DNA from: Bacillota bacterium
GTDB lineage: Bacteria; Bacillota_B; Desulfitobacteriia; Desulfitobacteriales; Desulfitobacteriaceae
Length of the DNA: 11,556 nt
Direction: 5' to 3'
Assembly: GCA_021779415.1 (NCBI GenBank)
Contig: JAJYAS010000042.1
Location: 1-11,556, forward strand
The translations under genes and the position numbers were made by a program. Each line of letters begins with the position of its first letter. Positions within the stretch are counted from its first letter, which is position 1. The notes under the pieces are model-generated. The model did no database searches. It saw nothing but the letters and a program-made list of their open reading frames with translations, and was not told the DNA's origin. Below are positions 6,094 to 11,556 of this stretch, one piece after another.

Positions 6094-7437
6094 TTGGGTA
6101 TCAAAACCACCTCGTTGGAACCTTGGATCAAGCGCAAAATTACCGGAGAAAGTTCAGGCATTTTAACTCGAAAGCAAATCGAGGACTACCAGTTAGTCAA
6201 ACTGCAAGAAACGCTGGACTGGGTAAACGGTAAAAGCAGGTTCTATACACGATTGTACTCAGGACTAGATTCGAAGATATCAAGGTTTCAAGACCTTGTA
6301 AAGCTACCCTTTACCACGTCCGAAGATTTAAAGGACAATCATCTTGATTTCTTGTGTGTTTCCCAAGATGAGATCAACAGGATCGTCACGTTACAGAGTT
6401 CTGGCACTACGGGAAAGCCTAAACGTCTGTTCTTTACTGAGGCAGATCAAGAGTTGACCATCGATTTCTTCCATCATGGAATATTAACCTTAGTAAAGCC
6501 TAAAGACAGGGTCTTGATTTTGTTACCAGGAGAACTACCGGGAAGTGTCGGGGATTTACTGCGCTTAGGTCTAGAAAGAGCGGGAGCAACAGGGATAGTC
6601 CACGGTCTGGTTACTGACCCGGAGGCAACCCTAGAGCAAATTACACGCGAAAATATCAACGTTTTAGTCGGGATACCCACTCAAGTACTGGGCTTAGCTA
6701 GGTTTAAAGATTCAAAGGGCCACTCTCCCTCCCTGAGTTTGAAAAGTGTATTATTGAGTACAGATTATGTACCCCGGGCTATTGTGCAAGAACTTGAAAA
6801 GGCCTGGGGATGTAAGGTGTTCAATCACTATGGCATGACTGAGATGGGACTGGGCGTCGGACTGGAATGTGAGGGTTTCTGTGGTTACCACCTTCGGGAA
6901 GCAGACCTCTATATCGAAATCATCGATCCCACTTCGGGACTGCCCGTTAAGGACGGGCAACTAGGTGAGATAGTCTTTACGACTTTGACCCGGTCTGCGA
7001 TGCCCTTGATTCGTTATCGCACTGGTGACAGGTCAAGGTTCATTCCAGGCCCTTGTGAGTGTCATACGGTCTTGAAGAGACTGGAACTGATAAAGTCCAG
7101 AGATCGTGTTTATCTGACAGAGGCTGATTACCTGACCATGGCGGACTTCGATGAGGTTTTGTTTGCGCTGGACAATGTTCTCGATTTCGAGGTAATTCTG
7201 ATCGAGGGGATACAAGAAAAAGAAAACCAGTTACAACTCGATGTTCGGTTAAAGGGACCTGTTACCTGGGAAGCAAAAAGAAATGTTCAACAGGCTTTAG
7301 ATAAAATTCCAGTCGTAAGGGATGCTAGACAGAACGGTAGCTTGAGAGTGTTCTATTATCTTGTATCAAGCTCTGAAGTAATAGCCAAAAAGGGTACCAC
7401 TAAACGACAGATTCAAGACAAGAGAGGGAGTGTCTAG
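6094..7437 (+). CDS. PaaK-like AMP-dependent acyl-CoA ligase (DVU_1553-like)
   Basis: A 447-residue adenylate-forming enzyme close in length and layout to phenylacetate-CoA ligase. It would activate a carboxylate with ATP to an acyl-AMP and usually pass it to CoA. Seen are the phosphate-binding loop QSSGTTGKPKRLFFT (101-115), the A5-type motif HYGMTEMG (245-252), the ribose-binding D312 in RYRTGDRSRF, and a lysine-rich tail KKGTTKRQIQ (about 434-443) where PaaK relatives carry the catalytic lysine of the adenylation half-reaction. Cysteines in GFCGYH (C263) and CEC (C321, C323) fall in the region where some PaaK relatives bind zinc. The TTG start lies 2 nt after the radical SAM stop. No phenylacetate pathway genes are present, so the substrate is probably specific to this locus; an acyl group used in cofactor or protein modification is possible but unproven. 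Confidence 0.88.
   Translation: MGIKTTSLEPWIKRKITGESSGILTRKQIEDYQLVKLQETLDWVNGKSRFYTRLYSGLDSKISRFQDLVKLPFTTSEDLKDNHLDFLCVSQDEINRIVTLQSSGTTGKPKRLFFTEADQELTIDFFHHGILTLVKPKDRVLILLPGELPGSVGDLLRLGLERAGATGIVHGLVTDPEATLEQITRENINVLVGIPTQVLGLARFKDSKGHSPSLSLKSVLLSTDYVPRAIVQELEKAWGCKVFNHYGMTEMGLGVGLECEGFCGYHLREADLYIEIIDPTSGLPVKDGQLGEIVFTTLTRSAMPLIRYRTGDRSRFIPGPCECHTVLKRLELIKSRDRVYLTEADYLTMADFDEVLFALDNVLDFEVILIEGIQEKENQLQLDVRLKGPVTWEAKRNVQQALDKIPVVRDARQNGSLRVFYYLVSSSEVIAKKGTTKRQIQDKRGSV
7421..7430 (+). promoter_or_regulatory. Ribosome binding site favouring GTG 7439 over GTG 7430
   Basis: AGAGAGGGAG ends exactly at the first base of the in-frame GTG at 7430, which leaves no spacer, but lies 8 nt before the in-frame GTG at 7439. 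The downstream GTG is therefore the better start of the nucleotidyltransferase gene. Confidence 0.6.
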
Positions 7438-7438
7438 A

Positions 7439-8593
7439 GTGCTGATTGAACAAGAGAGTAAGACGGGGAAAAATTTATTAGCAGCAATCATAGTTGCGGC
7501 AGGATACTCTTTTCGAATGAAACGCTTTAAGCCGCTTCTACCGCTGGGTGGGAGTACTGTATTGGAACAAGCTGTACACAGTTTTCTAGATAGAGGGATC
7601 AAGGATATCAGGGTGGTGGTAGGGCATCGAGCGAACGAATTGCTGCCTGTCTTAGATAGACTTGGGGTTCAGGCCATAGTGAACCCCAATTTTGCCGAAG
7701 GAATGTTCTCCTCAGTTACCGTTGGGGTTAAAAGCCTCCCCCCTGAGGTAGTGGGCTTTTTTCTCTTGCCCGTCGATAATCCGATCGTGAACAGGCATAC
7801 CTTAGAAACCCTTCAGAAGGCATTCTTTTCAACCGAATATGGAATTATCTATCCCTCCTTTCAGGGGAAGAGAGGACACCCCCCTTTAATTTCCAGACGT
7901 TATATTAACGAAGTGCTAACTTGGAATAAACCGGGTGGAATGAGGGCCATGTTAGAACAGTTTGAACATGACGCCCTAGAGGTCGATGTTGTTGATCAAG
8001 GGATTTTGCTTGACATGGACACACTGGAGGATTACCATATGATGTTGGAATATTGTGGTGATATCCAGGTACCCTCAGAAGAAGAATGTTATGCAATCAT
8101 CAAAAGTGCCAACACTCCAGTCAAGGTGATTAATCACTGTAAGCAGGTTGCCCAGCTAAGTTGTGCTATGGGGAGCTATTTAATTCGGTCTGGCTGTCCA
8201 ATGAACCTTGACTTAATACGGACAGCCGCGCTGCTCCATGACTTGGCCAAAGGCGAACTACACCATGCCCAAGCAGGAGCCAGAATGCTCGTGAATTATC
8301 CAGAGGTAGCGAACATTGTAGCCGAACATATGGATATTTGCCTGAACCCTGACCAACCCTTAACAGAAAAGGAAATCGTCTATTTGGCGGATAAACTTGT
8401 TATGGAAGACCAAATTATTACACTCCAGGCCAGATTCTCTGGCCCTCTGGAGCAACACAAGAATGATCAAGAAGTTTTCAGAAAGATCAGGCAGCGGTTG
8501 AGCAATGCTGAAAGAATCCAGACAAGAATAGAACAACTAATAAAGATGCCTTTACAGGACCTTTGGAAGGCTGATCTAGGGGGACAACGCTAA
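7439..8593 (+). CDS. MobA/MocA-like nucleotidyltransferase fused to an HD phosphohydrolase domain (DVU_1551-like)
   Basis: A 384-residue two-domain protein. Residues 13-205 are a MobA-like NTP transferase: VAAGYSFRMKRFKPLLPLGG (19-38) is the nucleotide-binding signature, PVDNP (111-115) carries the metal-binding aspartate, GHPPLIS (146-152) and DMDTLEDY (192-199) close the fold. The closest known function is MocA, which joins CMP to molybdopterin to give the cytosine dinucleotide form used by Mop-type oxidoreductases. Residues from about 215 on form an HD domain with H233, H267-D268, H297 and D318 as likely metal ligands; such domains hydrolyse nucleotides or phosphoesters. GTG 7439 is one base after the ligase stop; a GTG at 7430 would add three residues. 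It ends in TAATG, coupling it to the XdhC-like gene. The fusion could be bifunctional, perhaps removing a wrong or old nucleotide; this is inference. Confidence 0.87.
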   Translation: MLIEQESKTGKNLLAAIIVAAGYSFRMKRFKPLLPLGGSTVLEQAVHSFLDRGIKDIRVVVGHRANELLPVLDRLGVQAIVNPNFAEGMFSSVTVGVKSLPPEVVGFFLLPVDNPIVNRHTLETLQKAFFSTEYGIIYPSFQGKRGHPPLISRRYINEVLTWNKPGGMRAMLEQFEHDALEVDVVDQGILLDMDTLEDYHMMLEYCGDIQVPSEEECYAIIKSANTPVKVINHCKQVAQLSCAMGSYLIRSGCPMNLDLIRTAALLHDLAKGELHHAQAGARMLVNYPEVANIVAEHMDICLNPDQPLTEKEIVYLADKLVMEDQIITLQARFSGPLEQHKNDQEVFRKIRQRLSNAERIQTRIEQLIKMPLQDLWKADLGGQR

Positions 8594-9705
8594 TGGAAAA
8601 AGAAGTATACCTTGGGCTTAAAAAAGTATTTGACCAAAACCTAGATGCGGCCCTAATCACAGTAACCAGTGTGCTGGGGTCAACGCCTCGCAAGCCTGGA
8701 GCTAAAATGTTAGTTTTTGCGGACGGGACGACGGTTGGCACGATCGGTGGAGGATGTGGGGAGGCCGAGGCCCGACGGGAGGCCTTTAATGTCTTGGGAG
8801 CACACAGCTCTAAAATATTTTACTTAAATATGACCGCGGATATTGCTCAGGAGGAGGGAATGGTTTGCGGGGGAATCATGGGATTATTTATTGATTATTT
8901 AGGTACTCAAAGCCCCATCGAACAGACCCATCTTCACCAAGAGTATCTCTCAGCGTTAGAGAGTTTTGCCAATCCTACACTTGTCACAGTGATTGAAGCG
9001 ACTGAGGAACGGTTGATCGGGAAAAAACTGTTCGTCCAGAATAATGGAGACGTCCTAGGGGATCTGAGCTTAGAAGCACTGAATCGAGTTGCTCTAGAGA
9101 GTGCGAAGACTGGGGGAAGACGATGCCAGCCAGTACTCATTAGTTTAGATTCAGAGTTTGAGTTGTGTGAGACCTCAGTGACGAAGGCAGCGTACAGATT
9201 ATTGGTTGAGCCCCCAACGACGGTTGTAAAGTTGTTAATTTTGGGCGCAGGACATATTGCGCTTCCTCTCGCAACTATGGCCAAAATTGTAGGGTATGAG
9301 GTGGCTGTTGTCGATGATCGTCCCTCCTTTGCTAATCCTGCCCGCTTCAGTACCGCGGATACGATTATATGCAATGATTTTGAACGAGCCTTAGATGCTA
9401 TCAATATCAATCCACAAACGTTTGTTGTAATTATTACAAGGGGGCATCGTTATGACAAAGTGTGTTTGCGGAAAGTGATTTATCAACCGGCCTCGTATAT
9501 TGGCATGATTGGTAGCCGCAAGAGGGTTAAAGCCTTGATCGCTGAATTGGAAGAGGAAGGGGTTTCCAGTGAAGCGTTGCAAAAACTGTATTCTCCAATC
9601 GGTCTAAAAATTGGGGCAGAAACTCCGGAAGAAATAGCTGTAAGCATTCTCAGTGAGCTGATAAAAGTTCAAAGAGAGTTGGATCAGAACGGGAAAACGA
9701 GATGA
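8593..9705 (+). CDS. XdhC-family aldehyde oxidoreductase maturation factor
   Basis: A 370-residue XdhC/CoxI-family protein. Rhodobacter XdhC binds the Mo cofactor, promotes its sulfuration and delivers it to xanthine dehydrogenase. The N-terminal domain shows GSTPRKPGAKMLV (29-41), GTIGGGCGEAEARREA (49-64, with C55) and MVCGG (90-94, with C92). The C-terminal Rossmann domain shows LLILGAGHIALPLA (214-227), VDDRP (240-244), TRGHRYDK, YIGMIGSRKR and GLKIGAETPEEIAVSILSELI. Both family domains are complete. ATG 8593 shares its A with the preceding TAA stop and has AGGGGGAC upstream at 8578-8585. Its presence shows that the run serves a sulfurated-Mo hydroxylase, most simply the aldehyde oxidoreductase at the left edge. 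The central region between about 105 and 205 is less conserved. Confidence 0.92.
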   Translation: MEKEVYLGLKKVFDQNLDAALITVTSVLGSTPRKPGAKMLVFADGTTVGTIGGGCGEAEARREAFNVLGAHSSKIFYLNMTADIAQEEGMVCGGIMGLFIDYLGTQSPIEQTHLHQEYLSALESFANPTLVTVIEATEERLIGKKLFVQNNGDVLGDLSLEALNRVALESAKTGGRRCQPVLISLDSEFELCETSVTKAAYRLLVEPPTTVVKLLILGAGHIALPLATMAKIVGYEVAVVDDRPSFANPARFSTADTIICNDFERALDAININPQTFVVIITRGHRYDKVCLRKVIYQPASYIGMIGSRKRVKALIAELEEEGVSSEALQKLYSPIGLKIGAETPEEIAVSILSELIKVQRELDQNGKTR

Positions 9706-9717
9706 GCTCAAAGAACA

Positions 9718-10326
9718 ATGGATAAAAAGCATATTTATTTAGCCAGACATGGCGATATCGGCCTAGGAAGAGACAAACGCTATATTGGGCAATTGGACCT
9801 TCCCTTAAGTGCTCAGGGAAAGACGCAGGCCGCCTTATTGAAAGATCTGTTCTGTCAGGTACCCTTGGATGAGATATATTGTAGTGATTTAAGGAGAGCG
9901 CAACAAACAGCAGACATCATCGCCACTGCCCATCAAATTATTCCCGTAGCTCACGTGGGGCTACGGGAATTGAATATGGGCGATTGGGACGGAGAATTGT
10001 TTTCTGATATAAGAACGAAGTATCCTGCGGAATTTAAGCAACGTGGTAAAGAAATTGCAAATTACAGCCCGCCGAAGGGGGAAAGCTTTTCTGACTGCTA
10101 CAAAAGAGTGATTCCCGTATTTGAAAGCCTTACCCAATCCGATGAGACAACAATTTTAATAGTTGGGCATGCAGGTGTAAATAGAGTTATATTATGCCAT
10201 GTACTGGGAATACCCTTAGATAACGTGTTTCGTTTTGAACAAAGTTATGGTTGTTTGAATTTAATGTGTAAGGTGGGTTCTGAATATCGGTTAAAATATC
10301 TAAACCATACAGTAAACCACACGTAA
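9718..10326 (+). CDS. Histidine phosphatase family protein (CobC/phosphoglycerate mutase-like)
   Basis: A 202-residue single-domain histidine phosphatase. The catalytic set is intact: R10-H11-G12 (H11 the phospho-acceptor), R59 or R60 in SDLRRAQQTA, E84 in LRELNMGDWDG and H151 in VGHAGVNR. The LREL-x-MGDWDG form is typical of the alpha-ribazole phosphatase (CobC) and PhoE-type phosphatases rather than of true mutases. No cobalamin gene lies nearby, so the substrate more likely belongs to this locus. ATG 9718 is 12 nt after the XdhC-like stop; the ribosome binding site is weak, so translation may depend on coupling. It is the last gene of the run and a strong terminator follows 15 nt after its stop. 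Small-molecule phosphatase is safe; the substrate is not known. Confidence 0.88.
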   Translation: MDKKHIYLARHGDIGLGRDKRYIGQLDLPLSAQGKTQAALLKDLFCQVPLDEIYCSDLRRAQQTADIIATAHQIIPVAHVGLRELNMGDWDGELFSDIRTKYPAEFKQRGKEIANYSPPKGESFSDCYKRVIPVFESLTQSDETTILIVGHAGVNRVILCHVLGIPLDNVFRFEQSYGCLNLMCKVGSEYRLKYLNHTVNHT

Positions 10327-10340
10327 ACGGGGTTTATATG

Positions 10341-10389
10341 AAATGGATTAAATTGTGAGCTGCAATTTAATCCATTTTGTTTTATTTTT
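10341..10389 (+). terminator. Strong Rho-independent terminator of the operon
   Basis: A perfect 15-bp stem (AAATGGATTAAATTG at 10341-10355 with its complement at 10363-10377) closes a 7-nt loop TGAGCTG and runs directly into TTGTTTTATTTTTA. It begins 15 nt after the histidine phosphatase stop. The stem is AT-rich for a terminator, but its length and the long T-tract make the call secure for the + strand. Confidence 0.9.
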
Positions 10390-10423
10390 ATGGCATATTG
10401 TACTAAATATTGCAAGAAGAGTG

Positions 10424-10450
10424 TGCCGAAATAGAATACTGTGTCGGGCA
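10424..10450. promoter_or_regulatory. Candidate upstream activator site for a sigma-54 enhancer-binding protein
   Basis: An imperfect dyad, TGCCGA (10424-10429) and TCGGGCA (10444-10450, one extra G), with half-sites about two helical turns apart, lies some 130-150 bp upstream of the sigma-54 promoter. Enhancer-binding proteins commonly bind at such distances. The match is weak and no regulator gene is in the window, so this is only a pointer. Confidence 0.22.
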
Positions 10451-10575
10451 ATGTGCATCAAATTAGATCAGTTATAGGATTTCAAATTACATATAAAATC
10501 AGAATTAATTACACAGAGCCTTTATTCTGAGGAAGAAATTGCCTTGTGAATTTAATTACTAAATATTCAGACTGT

Positions 10576-10591
10576 TGGCATGACTTTTGCA
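10576..10591 (+). promoter_or_regulatory. Sigma-54 (RpoN) -24/-12 promoter for the alcohol dehydrogenase
   Basis: TGGCATGACTTTTGCA matches the sigma-54 consensus TGGCACG-N4-TTGCW at every defined position but one (T for C at position 6) and keeps the invariant GG (10577-10578) and GC (10589-10590) with exact 10-nt spacing. Transcription would start near 10602, giving a leader of about 100 nt to the ATG at 10703. Expression would then need ATP-driven activation by an enhancer-binding protein. Confidence 0.8.
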
Positions 10592-10702
10592 ATGAATAAA
10601 AGATAAGCAAAAGTGATAATGCTGAATAGGGAAAAGTTCGTGTCACAGTTGAAAAACAAATTAATGGCTTACGCCAAAATGAAAAAATGGGAGGAAACAA
10701 AA

Positions 10703-11556
10703 ATGTCAGTTATTCATCAAGTGTATGGGTATTACATGCCAACAGTAAACCTCATGGGAGCAGGGGCAGCTCAAGAAACAGGAAAGCAAGCCAAATTACT
10801 GGGTGGAAAAAAAGTGCTATTAGTGACGGATGCTTTTCTCGAGAAAATTGGTATGGCTCAGGAAATTGCTGACATTATAGAAAAAGAAGGCGTCAAAGTT
10901 GTTATTTATGGCGGTGCTGAACCGAATCCAACGGATAAAAACGTACATGATGGGTTTGACATCTATACTAATGAAGGTTGCGACCTGATTGTCTCCGTAG
11001 GCGGAGGATCTTCACATGACTGTGCCAAGGGAATCGGACTTGTTGCAGGCAATGGCGGAAGAATTAACGACTATGAAGGTGTGGATAAATCTCCACTTCC
11101 GATGGCTCCGATGATTGCTATTAACACCACAGCTGGTACGGCCGCCGAAATGACCAGATTCTGTATTATTACAGATGCTGCACGGCATATTAAAATGGCC
11201 ATCGTAGACTGGCATGTAACTCCAAATGTTTCGATTAATGATCCCTTGTTGATGATGAAACAACCTCCTAGCTTAACGGCTGCCACCGGAATGGATGCCC
11301 TCACCCATGCTGTTGAGGCGTATGTTTCCACGGCTGCCACTCCAGTGACTGATTCAGCTGCCTTAATGGCGTTTAAATTAATCCCGAGATATTTACGTCG
11401 TGCCGTAGCTAATGGCGATGATTTCGAAGCTCGTGACAAAATGGCTTATGCCCAATTATTAGCAGGTATGGCGTTTAATAATGCCAGTTTAGGTTATGTT
11501 CATGCAATGGCTCATCAATTGGGCGGATTCTACAATTTGCCTCATGGTGTATGTAA
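10703..11556 (+). CDS. Iron-containing (group III) alcohol dehydrogenase, 3' truncated by window edge
   Basis: The first 284 residues of a group III, Fe-dependent NAD(P)-linked alcohol dehydrogenase of the DhaT/FucO type; members are about 380-390 residues, so roughly 100 are missing. The N-terminal Rossmann part has [12 protein letters not shown] (99-110) for the dinucleotide and [12 protein letters not shown] (140-151). Metal ligands of the family are in place: D198 and H202 in [13 protein letters not shown]267 in [12 protein letters not shown] and H281 in LPHG. It converts primary alcohols and aldehydes into each other. ATG 10703 has GGGAGG at 10689-10694 with 8-nt spacing; the frame stays open to the last base. 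Its own sigma-54 promoter separates it from the upstream run, but in function it could feed aldehydes to the aldehyde oxidoreductase. Substrate (ethanol, 1,3-propanediol or other) cannot be read from sequence. Confidence 0.93.
   Translation, partial: MSVIHQVYGYYMPTVNLMGAGAAQETGKQAKLLGGKKVLLVTDAFLEKIGMAQEIADIIEKEGVKVVIYGGAEPNPTDKNVHDGFDIYTNEGCDLIVSVGGGSSHDCAKGIGLVAGNGGRINDYEGVDKSPLPMAPMIAINTTAGTAAEMTRFCIITDAARHIKMAIVDWHVTPNVSINDPLLMMKQPPSLTAATGMDALTHAVEAYVSTAATPVTDSAALMAFKLIPRYLRRAVANGDDFEARDKMAYAQLLAGMAFNNASLGYVHAMAHQLGGFYNLPHGVC

Larger units (their letters stand above)
10327..10702. other. Intergenic region between the accessory operon and the alcohol dehydrogenase
   Basis: This AT-rich 376-nt stretch contains no convincing gene on either strand. 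From left to right it holds the operon's terminator (10341-10389), an imperfect AT-rich dyad near 10393-10413, a candidate activator site (10424-10450), about 120 nt without clear features, a sigma-54 promoter (10576-10591), a leader of roughly 100 nt and the ribosome binding site GGGAGG (10689-10694). The layout is that of a divergence in regulation: one transcription unit ends and a separately activated one starts. Confidence 0.75.

Noticed and set aside
8934..9410. Long open frame (158 codons) on the - strand inside the XdhC-like gene
   Set aside because: It lies wholly opposite a gene with clear XdhC motifs, has no recognisable domain and is best explained as a shadow of the coding strand.
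9703..9717. Read-through of the TGA at the end of the XdhC-like gene as selenocysteine
   Set aside because: The protein is already full length for its family and the downstream codons add nothing conserved.
10390..10416. Second sigma-54-like site (TGGC ... TTGC)
   Set aside because: The distance between the GG and GC elements is much longer than the required 10 nt.
10687..10872. A 61-codon + strand frame starting at ATG 10687
   Set aside because: Its start overlaps the ribosome binding site of the alcohol dehydrogenase and it runs out of frame through that gene's N terminus.
11071..11439. Open frame of 122 codons on the - strand opposite the alcohol dehydrogenase
   Set aside because: The + strand frame carries the metal-ligand motifs of group III alcohol dehydrogenases; the antisense product is low-complexity and family-less.

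Overview
The window looks like part of the chromosome of an anaerobic, low- to mid-GC Firmicute of the Desulfosporosinus/Desulfitobacterium (Peptococcaceae) kind. That assignment is an inference from gene content (a Mop-type molybdenum aldehyde oxidoreductase, many Fe-S proteins, a C-GCAxxG-C-C protein, a sigma-54 promoter before an iron-type alcohol dehydrogenase), strong purine-rich Shine-Dalgarno sites and frequent GTG/TTG starts. No rRNA or other taxonomic marker is present. Every gene I support lies on the + strand.

Layout. Positions 2-832 hold the 3' end of a molybdopterin-dependent aldehyde oxidoreductase. A 116-nt gap with a hairpin (856-896) follows. Then comes a tight run of nine genes (949-10326): a cysteine-rich flavin/Fe-S dicluster protein; a 70-aa CxxC/CxxC protein; a C-GCAxxG-C-C protein; a SAM methyltransferase; a radical SAM protein of the TrsS kind; a PaaK-like adenylate-forming ligase; a MobA-like nucleotidyltransferase fused to an HD domain; an XdhC-type maturation factor; and a histidine phosphatase. 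Most neighbours overlap or lie within about 30 nt; the one larger gap (83 nt) is filled by a degenerate 7-bp tandem repeat (3914-3990). A strong intrinsic terminator (10341-10389) closes the run. A 376-nt intergenic region then carries a near-consensus sigma-54 promoter (10576-10591) ahead of a group III Fe-dependent alcohol dehydrogenase that runs off the right edge.

How the genes may work together. From memory, the set matches the uncharacterised DVU_1551-DVU_1559 neighbourhood of Desulfovibrio vulgaris, for which several protein families are named. The nucleotidyltransferase and XdhC-like protein are plausible makers and inserters of the dinucleotide, sulfurated molybdenum cofactor of the aldehyde oxidoreductase. 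The dicluster protein and small redox proteins are plausible electron acceptors. The radical SAM enzyme, methyltransferase, acyl-adenylate ligase and two phosphohydrolases have no role in known Mo-cofactor assembly. Their constant company suggests an additional, undescribed modification or an auxiliary cofactor. The downstream alcohol dehydrogenase would supply aldehydes, making an alcohol -> aldehyde -> acid oxidation route, but it has its own regulation.
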